64,000 nt of DNA from Trujillonella humicola (GTDB lineage: Bacteria > Actinomycetota > Actinomycetes > Mycobacteriales > Geodermatophilaceae). The DNA lies in the NCBI RefSeq assembly GCF_046233715.1, contig NZ_JBJNRJ010000004.1, positions 1-64,000 of the forward strand, written 5' to 3'. Shown in pieces: positions 43,289 to 52,015 of this stretch. How positions within the stretch are numbered: position 1 is the stretch's first letter; each line of letters opens with the position of its first letter. Made by a program: the position numbers and the translations under genes. Under the pieces are notes generated by a model, which was not told the origin of the DNA, made no database searches, and saw only the letters and a program-made list of their open reading frames with translations.

Positions 43289-44319
43289 TCAGGCGGGCCG
43301 GCGGCGGCCGGCCGCGTCGAGGGCGCCGATGACCGCGAAGGGCACCACCGACCACAGCGCGAGGACGACGACGGCGGTGCCCACGCCGTCCCCGGACAGG
43401 TAGGCCGCCCCGCGCAGCGCACCGACCGCCACCCCCGGCGGCAGCAGGTGGGCCAGCGGCTCGAGCGTGCCGGGCAGGTACTCGGCGGGGTAGCTGCCGG
43501 TGCTGGTGGCCGCCCCGACGGTGAGCAGCCCCGCGGTGGCCACGAAGGTGCCGGCCGCGCCGAGCAGGCGCAGCGCGAGCGCCGCCGCGGCGCCGCAGGC
43601 CAGGGCCAGCAGCGCCACGAGTCCCGCGACGGTCCACCAGCCCGCCGGGAGGGTGTCGAACACGGTCACCGACAGGGTCGCGCCGACCACCCCGGCGACG
43701 GCGGCGAACAGCAGCGCGCTGACCAGCCGGAGCCGCAGCCGCAGCTTCGGGGCCACCTGGTAGCTGGTGATGCCGAACAGGAAGCCGCCGAGCACCACCC
43801 CGAAGGCGGTGTGGTCGACGGCGCGGCCCCGCTGGTCGCCGGCCGCCAGGGGCGCGACGTCGGTGACGGCCAGCGGTCCCGCCGCCCGGACGACCGGTCC
43901 GAGCGCGTCGGTGAGGTCCTGCGTCACCGCCTGCCCGTGCGCCCCGGCGACCAGCAGCCGGGGTGCCGGGCCGCCGAGGACGAGCGCGCCGTAGACCGCG
44001 CCGGAGGTGACCGCCCCCTGGGCGGCCGCGGCGTCGTCGAGCCGCTCCAGCCGCAGGGCCCCGGACGGTCGCGGTCCAGCGCGCGCGAGACGTCGGCCAC
44101 CTGGGCATCGGTGCCGACGACGCCGACCGGGAGGTCGTGCGGATCTGCGGTGGGGAAGGCGGCCAGGTAGACGACGACCAGCAGCGCCCCCACGGCGACG
44201 GCGACCAGCGCGGGCAGCCCGATGCCGCGCAGCCCGGCGCGGACCGCGGAGCCGTCGGAGCGCTCCTCCTCCTCGGCCTGGTCGGCGGGTCCCGGCGGGG
44301 GTGCGAGTCCGGCCGGCAT
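43289..44319 (-). pseudogene. Membrane permease (ABC-2/YhgE-like) with a one-base frameshift
   Basis: An N-terminal part in one frame (MPAGLAPPPGP, a helix LVAVAVGALLVVVYLAA, then LPVGVVGTDAQVADVSRAL) and a C-terminal part in the next frame (ALRLERLDDAAAAQG, then four to six helices). They join at about 44056-44062, where a GGGGCCC run seems one base short. Together they read as a normal 340-aa permease with an extracytoplasmic loop. It may be a sequencing error in a homopolymer instead of a dead gene. Its start overlaps the stop of the upstream flavoprotein gene (TGATG). Confidence 0.75.
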
Positions 44320-45269
44320 CAGGCGGGAGCGCCCAGCGCCCGGCCCAGCGCGTCGCCGGAGGTCCAGGCGGCCTCGACGCGGGAGGGGGCCGCCCAGCCG
44401 TCGCCGCAGGCGCCGATCCCGTCGAGCAGCCCGTAGGGCTCGTCCCGGGCCTCGGCGGGCCGGGCGAAGGTCCAGCGGTGCACCGTGGTCCACGCCGGCT
44501 CGCCGTCCAGCCCCAGCGCGCGGGCGACCGCCGCGGCCACCACCGGCGCGGCGGCATCGGGCTCGGCGAGGTGCCGGCGCGCGAGATCGGGGGTGGTGTG
44601 CGCGACCAGGACCGGCGCGCCGTCGCCGCGCCGGTCGCCGTCGTCGGCGATCCAGGTGACCGCGGCGTCGTCGTGGACGAAGGTGCCGTGCAGGTCGGCC
44701 GGCCAGCGCCGCCGGTCGTAGCCGAGGACGACGGCCAGCGCGGGTTCCCACGGCCGGTCGCCGAGCAGCCGGGCGGCGGTGCCGGCGTCGAGCAGCCGGG
44801 CCGCCTGGGGGTCGGGCATGGCGAGGACGGCGGCAGCCACCGGCTCGCCGTCCACCGTGGGGCCGGGGCGCACCTGCTCGACGGTGTGCTCGACGGTCAC
44901 GTCGACGTCCGCGGCCAGGTCGGCGACCAGCGAGCGCAGCCCGCCGGGGGCCGCGTAGCGCACCGGCCCCGTGGTGGTCCGCTGGACGCCGCCGGGGCCG
45001 GCCACGGCGAACGTGTCGGTCCAGGGCCGGGCCAGTCCCCGGTCCACCCAGCCCGCGACGACCCCGGCGAACGCCGAGCCCTCCGACGCGGTCAGGTACG
45101 AGGCGCCGATGTCGACGACCCGGCCGCCGCGCATCCCGCGGCCGGCCATGCGGCCGCCGGGGCGGTGGGCGCGGTCGAGCAGCCGCACGGGGAGTCCGGC
45201 GGCGGACACCGCACGGGCACAGGCGACGCCGGCGATGCCGCCGCCGACGACGGTCACGGGGAGGGGCAC
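44319..45269 (-). CDS. FAD-dependent amine oxidase-like protein (renalase type)
   Basis: 316 aa. VTVVGGGIAGVACARAVSAAG is the FAD Rossmann motif, and RPGGRMAGR the GR-rich second motif. C-terminal GDGWAAPSRVEAAWTSGDALGR is the family's flavin-binding end. GTG at 45269 begins just before the fold. Substrate unknown; it may oxidise a pyridine nucleotide or amine. It is divergent from the SpoU methyltransferase and coupled to the frameshifted permease. Confidence 0.9.
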   Translation of the reverse strand: MPLPVTVVGGGIAGVACARAVSAAGLPVRLLDRAHRPGGRMAGRGMRGGRVVDIGASYLTASEGSAFAGVVAGWVDRGLARPWTDTFAVAGPGGVQRTTTGPVRYAAPGGLRSLVADLAADVDVTVEHTVEQVRPGPTVDGEPVAAAVLAMPDPQAARLLDAGTAARLLGDRPWEPALAVVLGYDRRRWPADLHGTFVHDDAAVTWIADDGDRRGDGAPVLVAHTTPDLARRHLAEPDAAAPVVAAAVARALGLDGEPAWTTVHRWTFARPAEARDEPYGLLDGIGACGDGWAAPSRVEAAWTSGDALGRALGAPA

Positions 45270-45320
45270 CGCCTGATCCTGCGGGCAGTGAGCCGTCCCC
45301 GCTCGGGGAGGATCCGGTAT

Positions 45321-46124
45321 GTGCGCCCCGAGCTGATCACCGATCCCGCCGACGACCGGGTGGCCGACTTCCGCGACCTCGTGGCCGGCGACCGGCGGCC
45401 GGGAACGGCGCGCGGCAGCGGGCCGGTCATCGTCGAGGGCGTCCCCGCCGTCCAGCGGCTGCTCCTCTCGCCCTACCGGGTCCGCGCGGTGCTCGGCGTC
45501 CCGGGTCGGCTGGCCGGCCTGGACCTGCCGGCGGACGTCGCCGCCTACGAGGCCGACAAGTGGGTGCTGTCCGACGTGATCGGCTTCCGGCTCACCCGGG
45601 GCGTCCTGGCGTCGGCCGACCGTCGTCCGCCGGCCGACGTCGAGGCGCTCCTCGCCGGCCCCGACCCTGCCGCCCCGCGACGGCTGGCGGTGCTCGAGGC
45701 GCTCAACGACGCCGAGAACCTCGGCTCGATCGCCCGCTCGGCGGTGGCGCTGGGCGTCGATGGGCTGCTGCTGGACCCGCGCTGCGCCGACCCGCTCTAC
45801 CGGCGGTCGGTCCGGGTGTCCATGGGGCACGTGCTGTCGCTGCCGTTCGCCGTCCTGCCGGACTGGCCCGGGGGCCTGGACCGGCTGCACGCGGCCGGCT
45901 ACCTGACCGTCGCCCTGACCCCCGCGGCCGACGCGGTGGACCTGGCCGCCGTCGACCCCCGCGCGCATCCCCGCACCGCGGTCCTGCTGGGTGCCGAGGG
46001 GCCGGGGCTGACGGCGCAGGCGCAGGCCGCCGCGCGCGTGCGGGCCCGGATCCCGATGCGCGCCGGCGTGGACTCCCTCGGCGTGGCGGCGGCGGCCGCG
46101 GTGGCGTTCTCGACACTGCGCTGA
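45321..46124 (+). CDS. TrmH/SpoU family RNA 2'-O-methyltransferase
   Basis: 267 aa. The three SPOUT motifs are present: LNDAENLGSIARSAVALG (motif 1), LLLDPRCADPLYRRSVRVSMG, and LLGAEGPGLT with IPMRAGVDSLGVAAAAAV (motifs 2 and 3, knot). N-terminal RNA-binding extension. GTG at 45321 has GGGGAGGA; GTG at 45288 is possible. From memory it corresponds to Rv0881. The target nucleotide is unknown. Confidence 0.92.
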   Translation: MRPELITDPADDRVADFRDLVAGDRRPGTARGSGPVIVEGVPAVQRLLLSPYRVRAVLGVPGRLAGLDLPADVAAYEADKWVLSDVIGFRLTRGVLASADRRPPADVEALLAGPDPAAPRRLAVLEALNDAENLGSIARSAVALGVDGLLLDPRCADPLYRRSVRVSMGHVLSLPFAVLPDWPGGLDRLHAAGYLTVALTPAADAVDLAAVDPRAHPRTAVLLGAEGPGLTAQAQAAARVRARIPMRAGVDSLGVAAAAAVAFSTLR

Positions 46125-46184
46125 GGACCGGGCCCACCCGGGGCCGGAACGGACGAGGACGCCGCTCCGGTCCTGCGCCTCTTG

Positions 46185-46203
46185 TGAGGGCAGGCTCACC
46201 TCA
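46185..46203 (+). promoter_or_regulatory. Iron box (IdeR/DtxR site)
   Basis: TGAGGGCAGGCTCACCTCA fits 14 of 19 positions of the IdeR consensus TWAGGTWAGSCTWACCTWA and is an imperfect palindrome. It ends 13 bases before the start of a siderophore-binding lipoprotein, so iron-loaded IdeR should repress that gene. Confidence 0.85.
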
Positions 46204-46216
46204 GTAGAAGGGTGGG

Positions 46217-47173
46217 GTGACCCGCCGAACCCGAGCCGCGGCCAGCCTCGCCGGCCTCGTCCTGCTCGCCTCCTGCTCCTCCGGCTCGGACGGCGACGGA
46301 GAGGTGGCCGCGTCCGGGGCGACCGCCGGTGGCGGGGACCAGGTGGTGGTGGCCCTGGACGACTTCGCCGCGCTGCACGCGCTCTCGCTCGGCACGGAGC
46401 CGGACGTCGTCCTCGAGGTCTTCGAGTACGAGTCGACCTCGGCGATCTTCGACGACCTCGGCCTGACGACGCAGCCGTACGGGTCCGAGCTCGACGTGGA
46501 GGCGGTCGCGGCGCTGGAGCCGGACGTGATCATCGGCGTGTCCATCCCCACCACCGCGGCCGCCGAGGCGCAGCTGGAGGCCATCGCGCCGACGACGGTC
46601 GTGGACTACACGGCCGGGTGGGAGGAGCAGCTCGCCGTCGTCGCCGAGGCGCTCGGACGCGAGGACGAGGCCGCCGCCGTGCAGCAGCGGGTCGAGGACT
46701 CGGCCGACGACCTCGCCGCCGCGCTCGAGGACGCCGGCCGGGGCGGCGCGGTGGTCTCGGTCGTGGGGGACAACGGCGGGTTCTTCTCCCCGCCCGGCAG
46801 CACGGCGGTCGGGTCGGTCCTGTCGGGCGTCGGCCTGACCCGCCCACCGGCGCAGGAGGCGAGCGGGGACGCCACCAGCCCGTTCGTCCTGTTCACCGCC
46901 GAGACGTTGCCCGACCACGACGGCGACGCGATCTTCCTGCTCTCCGGCGGGCCGTACGCCACCGGGGGGCTCACCGGCTCCCCGCTGTGGCCGACGCTCG
47001 GCGCCGTCACCGCAGGCGCGGTCGCCGAGGTGAGCGGGGAGATGTGGCTCGCTCCCTCGGCCTTCTCGGTCACCTGGGTGCTGGACGACGTCCGCGCGGC
47101 CCTGCTCGGGGAGGGGGAGGTGGCGTCGGCGGCCGACGCCCCGGGCCGCTTCGCCGAGTTCGCCGGTGGCTGA
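46217..47173 (+). CDS. Iron-siderophore ABC transporter substrate-binding lipoprotein
   Basis: 318 aa. Signal peptide with lipobox LLASC. The FecB/FepB-like periplasmic-binding fold is indicated by LALGTEPD-like LSLGTEPDVV, LEPDVIIGV, TTVVDYTAGWEEQLAVVAEALGR and WLAPSAFSVTWVLDDV. GTG at 46217 follows GAAGG. An iron box covers its promoter region. No permease or ATPase is adjacent, so it is an orphan component that must share a transporter elsewhere. Confidence 0.92.
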   Translation: MTRRTRAAASLAGLVLLASCSSGSDGDGEVAASGATAGGGDQVVVALDDFAALHALSLGTEPDVVLEVFEYESTSAIFDDLGLTTQPYGSELDVEAVAALEPDVIIGVSIPTTAAAEAQLEAIAPTTVVDYTAGWEEQLAVVAEALGREDEAAAVQQRVEDSADDLAAALEDAGRGGAVVSVVGDNGGFFSPPGSTAVGSVLSGVGLTRPPAQEASGDATSPFVLFTAETLPDHDGDAIFLLSGGPYATGGLTGSPLWPTLGAVTAGAVAEVSGEMWLAPSAFSVTWVLDDVRAALLGEGEVASAADAPGRFAEFAGG

Positions 47174-47209
47174 GCCCGCCTCGCCGTCGGACCGGCCGGC
47201 CGCTGCCGG

Positions 47210-47689
47210 CTATCCGCGCAGCGAGAAGCGGGCGAGGGCCGCGCGGGCCTCCTCGGCGCGGCTGGGGTCGCACATCACGTCGTAGCGGCTCGCCACGATC
47301 CGGTTGGTGCTGGTGAAGTCGCGCTTGCCCCGGGTGGCGGCGTACCCCATCCCGCCGAAGAGCGCGCCGAACAGCACACCGATGAGCAGGCCGGTGAGGA
47401 CCGAGGCGAGCCAGTTGGCGCCGTCCTCGGAGAAGATGCCGAGCAGCAGGCCGACGAACAGACCCCACCAGGCACCGGCGGCGGCGCCCGCCGCCAGCGC
47501 GCGGCCCCAGGTCATGCGGCCGGTCACCTTCTCCACCATCCGCAGGTCCGACCCGATGATCGTGACGTTCTCGACGGGGAACTTCTCGTCCGACAGGTAG
47601 TCGACGGCGGCCTGCGCCTGCTCGTAGCTGTCGTAGGACCCGACCTGGACGCCGCCGAGCGGCATCGACACCGACATGGACATGGGCAC
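47210..47689 (-). CDS. General stress protein (17M-like) with glycine-zipper membrane segments
   Basis: 159 aa. The N-terminal module VGSYDSYEQAQAAVDYLSD is the general-stress-17M domain. Two hydrophobic glycine-rich helices (about 63-88 and 92-117) follow, then a C-terminal segment resembling a half repeat. ATG at 47689 has a GGAGGT four bases upstream. Convergent with the iron-binding lipoprotein gene. Confidence 0.85.
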   Translation of the reverse strand: MPMSMSVSMPLGGVQVGSYDSYEQAQAAVDYLSDEKFPVENVTIIGSDLRMVEKVTGRMTWGRALAAGAAAGAWWGLFVGLLLGIFSEDGANWLASVLTGLLIGVLFGALFGGMGYAATRGKRDFTSTNRIVASRYDVMCDPSRAEEARAALARFSLRG

Positions 47690-47734
47690 CTCCTACCCCC
47701 GGGTCAACGAGGGAACCGTCGGCGCCGTTCCGCC

Positions 47735-48667
47735 TCAGCGGTGCTTGCGGACCCCGAACACGATGTCCTCCCAGGCGGGGATGCGGGCCCGGGGGTCCTC
47801 GTCCTCGCCGTCGGGGCGGCCGAGGACGACGGTGTCGTGCTCGGCGATCTCGTCGATGTCCACCTCGGCGTCGGCGGCACGCCGCTGCGGCTCCGGGCGC
47901 GGCTCGGGCCGGACCTCGGCGCGCGGCTCGGACGCGCCGTCGGCCGGGACGACGTCGCGCACGTCGTCGTCGGCGCGCTCGGACGGGGGCACCTGCTCGG
48001 TCACCACCGAGACGGGCCGGGAGCGGTACAGCGGAGAGGCGGGCGAGCCGGCCGGCACGTCGGGGACCACGCGCACCAGCCGGGTGCCCTCGGCGAAGTC
48101 GGTGGTCGCGGCGTCGACCGGCGCGACGAGGCGGGCGGGGAGGTCGTAGGCCCAGCGGGTGATCCCGGACTTCGCGCCGGCCTGCCACGCCGCGGTGACG
48201 TGCCACACGCCGTCGGCGGCGCGGGCGGCGTCCCACCGGACGGCGTCGAGGTCGGTCCCCAGCAGGCGCAGCCGCTCGGCCATGAACTGCTGGAGCGGGG
48301 CGACCACGCTGCCGTCGGACAACCGCACCCGCGCCTCGCGCGCCTGCTCGGCCACCCGCTCGCGCTCCTGCAGCACGGGATGGGCGAACCGCAGCACGCG
48401 GTCGACCCGGATGCCCGCGGCCTCGGCGACCTGCTCCGGGCTCTCGCCCGCCCGGATGCGGGCCTGGATGACCCGCGGCGGAAGGCTCATGCCCAGGTCG
48501 ACGTCGATCTGGCCCAGCCGGCGGGCGTCGCCGCGGGCGGCGGCGCGGACCCGGTCGTCGACGGGCAGCTCGAAGCGCTCGCCGTCCTCGCCGGGCTCGG
48601 TGCCGTCGGCGACGAGCACCAGGCTCGAGCCGTCGTCGGACAGCCCCACGAGGCGCAGCGTGCGCAT
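47735..48667 (-). CDS. sepH: Septation protein SepH
   Basis: 310 aa. DUF3071 N-terminus (LVGLSDDGSSLVLVADGTEP) containing a helix-turn-helix (MSLPPRVIQARIRAGESPEQVAEAAGIRVDRVLRFAHPV), a linker, a WHVTAAWQAG core, and an acidic C-terminus ending ARIPAWEDIVFGVRKHR. In Streptomyces and mycobacteria SepH activates FtsZ assembly at division. ATG at 48667. From memory equivalent to Rv0883c, here again next to serC with an S9 peptidase between. Confidence 0.95.
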   Translation of the reverse strand: MRTLRLVGLSDDGSSLVLVADGTEPGEDGERFELPVDDRVRAAARGDARRLGQIDVDLGMSLPPRVIQARIRAGESPEQVAEAAGIRVDRVLRFAHPVLQERERVAEQAREARVRLSDGSVVAPLQQFMAERLRLLGTDLDAVRWDAARAADGVWHVTAAWQAGAKSGITRWAYDLPARLVAPVDAATTDFAEGTRLVRVVPDVPAGSPASPLYRSRPVSVVTEQVPPSERADDDVRDVVPADGASEPRAEVRPEPRPEPQRRAADAEVDIDEIAEHDTVVLGRPDGEDEDPRARIPAWEDIVFGVRKHR

Positions 48668-48945
48668 GGGCGTCCTCCGTTCGTCGCGAGCCGAGATGGG
48701 TGGTCGCCCGAGGCTATCCGCGGGCTCCGGGGCGCCGCCGCAGCCACGCCCGGCGTGGCGGGAGTTGTTGCCGCCGTCATCCCGGCGCAACACGGCCCCT
48801 GCAGTGTGGCGGGTGGGGCTGGTGCGCCGGCCACCGGACCCCACCGGGGTGCGTGCGGGGCCACACCGCGCCGGCGTGCGACCCTCCCGCCGGCCGCTGC
48901 GCGCAGCCGCTGCCGACAGCCGTCTCTGCGAGCCGAGGAGGTGCC

Positions 48946-50841
48946 GTGGCCAGCCCCCTGATCCACCCCCGGATCGCCGTCGACGCCGGGCCGTCCGGCA
49001 CGACCGCCGGCGCCCTGCCGGCCGAGGTCCGCCTGGCCGTCGCCGAGATCGCCGGCGCCGCCGGCGCCTGGTGCCCGGCGCTGTCACCCGCCGGTGACCG
49101 GGTCGCCTACGTGACCGACCGCTCGGGCACCCCGCGGCTGGAGGTCCTGCCGGTGGGCGGCGCGGCCGCGGCGTTGCCCCTGGTGCTGTCCGGCCCGGAC
49201 CAGGAGGTCGTGTCCGTCGCCTGGGCGCCCGACGGCGCGTGGCTGGCCTACCTGGTGAGCCCCGGTGGCTCGATCCGCGCCGAGCTGCACGTCGTGCGGC
49301 CCGACGGCAGCGGGTCCCGGCCGGTGGCCGGCGAGGACCCGTACGCGACGGTGTTCGCCGGGCACTGGACCCGCCCCGGCTCCTACGTGTGCACCATCGC
49401 GCCGGGCACCGGGCCCGACGCCGACGTCGTGCTCGTCGACGTGGAGGCGGGCACGCACCGGACGCTCGCCCGCGGCGGGTTCCTGTCGGTGACCGCCGTG
49501 TCGGCCGACGAGCGGTGGGTGCTGGCCCGCCGCGGACCGCGCGGGTACCACCACGTCGTCCTGGTGGACGTCGGCACCGGGCGCGCCCGCCGGGTGCTGC
49601 CGCTGGACGCCCCGGGCGGCATCTTCTCCGAGGACGGCCGGTTCGCCCCGGACGGGCGGTCGGTGCTGCTGCGCGCCTCCCTGCCCGGCCGGCCCGGCAC
49701 CGACCGCGCCGGCCTGGTCGAGGTGCCGTTCGGGCCCGACGGGTGCCTGGGGGAGGGGCGCGTCGTCCTGCGCCGGCCCGACGCCGACCTCGACGGCTAC
49801 GCCGTCCGGCCCGACGGGACGGTCCTCGCCGTGTGGAACGCCGGCGGCGTCACCGAGCTGCACGTGCACCACGGGGACACCGGCGCGGTGGTCGACCGGG
49901 TCGGCCTGCCCGAGCCGGTCCTCCCGGGCTGGTCGCTGTCCGCGGACGGCGGCACGGTGGTCACCGAGCTCACCGGCCCGCACACCCCGCGCGCCCTGTG
50001 GTCGGTGCCGCTGGGCGCGACCGGGTCGCCGGCCCGCCTGCCCTCGCTGCCCCGCCGGCCCGACCGCGCCCTGTCGGTGGAGCCCGTGCGGGTGGACCAC
50101 GCCGCCGCCGACGGCACGCCGCTGCACGGCTGGCTCTACACCCCGCCGGGCGTGCACGGCGCCAACCGCACGGTGGTCAGCTTCCACGGCGGCCCGGAGG
50201 GCCAGGAGCGCCCGGCCTGGTCGCCGGTGGTGCAGTCGCTCGTCGCCGCCGGGTGCACGGTCTTCGCGCCCAACGTCCGCGGCTCGGGCGGGCAGGGCCG
50301 CGCCTTCGCGTGCGCCGACGACGTGGCCGCCCGCGAGTCGACCTTCGCCGACGTCCCGGCCACGGTGCGCTTCCTCGTCGACGCCGGCCTCGCGCTGCCC
50401 GGCCGGATCGGCGCCCACGGCTGGTCCTACGGCGGCTACCTGACCCTGGTGGCGCTCACCCGCTGGCCCGACCTGTTCGCGGCCGGGGTGTCGCTGGCCG
50501 GCATGAGCGACCTGCGCACGTTCTTCGCCGGCACGGAGCCGTGGATGGCCGCCGCGTCGGTGACCGAGTACGGGGACCCGGTGGCCGACCGCGACATGCT
50601 GGCGGGCATCTCGCCGATGACCGCCCTGGACCGGCTGACCGCGCCGGTGCTGCTGGCCCACGGCGACCGCGACAGCAACGTGCCGGTCGCCGAGTCGGTG
50701 CAGGCGCACCAGGCCCTCCAGGCGCTCGGCGCGCGCAGCGAGCTGCTGCTGTTCCCCGGCGAGGGGCACACGATCGTCGGCCGCGAGCACGTGATCGAGC
50801 TGTGCGAGCGCGTCGCGGAGTTCTTCACCCGCTGGCTGTGA
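48946..50841 (+). CDS. S9 family serine peptidase (prolyl oligopeptidase type)
   Basis: 631 aa. A seven-bladed beta-propeller (WAPDGAWLAYL repeats, about residues 40-370) caps an alpha/beta-hydrolase. The catalytic triad is S494 in GWSYGGYL, D574 in HGDRDSNVP and H608 in GEGHTIVG. GTG at 48946 has GAGGAGG immediately upstream. No signal peptide, so it is a cytosolic dipeptidyl or acylaminoacyl peptidase. The gene ends within the left arm of a perfect 20-bp terminator shared with serC. Confidence 0.93.
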   Translation: MASPLIHPRIAVDAGPSGTTAGALPAEVRLAVAEIAGAAGAWCPALSPAGDRVAYVTDRSGTPRLEVLPVGGAAAALPLVLSGPDQEVVSVAWAPDGAWLAYLVSPGGSIRAELHVVRPDGSGSRPVAGEDPYATVFAGHWTRPGSYVCTIAPGTGPDADVVLVDVEAGTHRTLARGGFLSVTAVSADERWVLARRGPRGYHHVVLVDVGTGRARRVLPLDAPGGIFSEDGRFAPDGRSVLLRASLPGRPGTDRAGLVEVPFGPDGCLGEGRVVLRRPDADLDGYAVRPDGTVLAVWNAGGVTELHVHHGDTGAVVDRVGLPEPVLPGWSLSADGGTVVTELTGPHTPRALWSVPLGATGSPARLPSLPRRPDRALSVEPVRVDHAAADGTPLHGWLYTPPGVHGANRTVVSFHGGPEGQERPAWSPVVQSLVAAGCTVFAPNVRGSGGQGRAFACADDVAARESTFADVPATVRFLVDAGLALPGRIGAHGWSYGGYLTLVALTRWPDLFAAGVSLAGMSDLRTFFAGTEPWMAAASVTEYGDPVADRDMLAGISPMTALDRLTAPVLLAHGDRDSNVPVAESVQAHQALQALGARSELLLFPGEGHTIVGREHVIELCERVAEFFTRWL

Positions 50842-50890
50842 CTCGGAGTGCGGGAGCCCAGGAAACCTGCGCTCCCGCACTCCGAGTCAC
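50838..50890. terminator. Bidirectional terminator holding both stop codons
   Basis: Arms of 20 bp (50838-50857 and 50871-50890) are exact complements around a 13-base loop with an inner CAGG-AAA-CCTG. TGA of the peptidase is at 50839-50841 and that of serC (minus) at 50887-50889, so each stop codon lies at the base of the stem. Confidence 0.9.
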
Positions 50891-52014
50891 AGGCGCTCGG
50901 CGACGAAGTCGATGCAGGCGGTCAGCGCGCTGACGTCGTCGGGGTCCACCGCGGGGAACATGCCCACCCGCAGCTGGTTGCGGCCGAGCTTGCGGTAGGG
51001 CTCGACGTCGACGACGCCGTTGGCCCGCAGCACGTCGGCGATGCGCGCCGCGTCGACGCCCTCGGCGAAGTCCACCGTGCCCACGACCAGCGACCGCTGC
51101 GCCGGGTCGGCGACGAACGGGGTGGCGATCGGCGACTCCTCGGCCCAGCGGTACAGCCGGCCCGAGGAGTCCCGCGTGCGGGCGACGGCGCCGGGCAGGC
51201 CACCGAGACCGTCGAGCCAGTCGAGCTGGTCGGCCAGCAGGAACAGCGTCGCGACCGCGGGGGTGTTGTACGTCTGGTCCTTCGCCGAGTTGTCGACGGC
51301 GACGGACAGGTCCAGGAACGCCGGCATCCAGCGGCCCGAGGCCTTGATCTCGGCCACCCGCTCGAGCGCCCGCGGGGACATCAGGGCGATCCACAGCCCG
51401 CCGTCGGCGGCGAAGACCTTCTGCGGGGCGAAGTAGTAGACGTCGGTCGCGCCGACGTCCACCGGCAGGCCGCCGGCGCCGCTGGTCGCGTCGACCAGCA
51501 CCAGCGCGTCGTCGTCCGCGCCCGCCGGGCGCTCCACCGGGGCCATCACGCCGGTCGAGGTCTCGTTGTGCGCCCAGCCGTAGGCGTCGATGCCGGGCCG
51601 GCCGGCCGGCAGGGCCAGCGTGCCCGGCTCGGCCCGGCTGACCACCGGGTCCCCGAGGAACGGCGCCTCGGCCACGCCGGAGGCGAACTTCGAGGAGAAC
51701 TCGCCGTTGACGCCGAAGGCGGCCCGGTCGCGGATCAACCCGAAGGCCGCGGCGTCCCAGAACGCCGTCGTCCCGCCGTTGCCGAGGACGACGGCGTACC
51801 CGTCGGGCAGGTCGAACAGCCGGTGCAGGCCCTCGCGCACCCGCCGGACCAGCCCCTTGACCGGGGCCTGCCGGTGCGACGTGCCCATCAGGGCAGCACC
51901 GTCGGTGGCGAGGGCCCGCAGCGCCTCCGGGCGGACCTTCGACGGGCCGCACCCGAACCGGCCGTCCCGCGGGAGCAGGTCGGCCGGGACGGTGATGCTC
52001 GGGGTGCCCGTCAC
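50887..52014 (-). CDS. serC: Phosphoserine aminotransferase
   Basis: 375 aa PLP enzyme converting 3-phosphohydroxypyruvate and glutamate to phosphoserine (serine synthesis). FGCGPSKVRPEALRAL is the N-terminal signature, and YYFAPQKVFAADGGLW carries the Schiff-base lysine. GTG at 52014 is one base after the stop of the upstream citrate synthase gene, so they form an operon. It also contributes to vitamin B6 synthesis in other bacteria, and pdxH lies just beyond. Confidence 0.95.
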   Translation of the reverse strand: MTGTPSITVPADLLPRDGRFGCGPSKVRPEALRALATDGAALMGTSHRQAPVKGLVRRVREGLHRLFDLPDGYAVVLGNGGTTAFWDAAAFGLIRDRAAFGVNGEFSSKFASGVAEAPFLGDPVVSRAEPGTLALPAGRPGIDAYGWAHNETSTGVMAPVERPAGADDDALVLVDATSGAGGLPVDVGATDVYYFAPQKVFAADGGLWIALMSPRALERVAEIKASGRWMPAFLDLSVAVDNSAKDQTYNTPAVATLFLLADQLDWLDGLGGLPGAVARTRDSSGRLYRWAEESPIATPFVADPAQRSLVVGTVDFAEGVDAARIADVLRANGVVDVEPYRKLGRNQLRVGMFPAVDPDDVSALTACIDFVAERL

Positions 52015-52015
52015 C

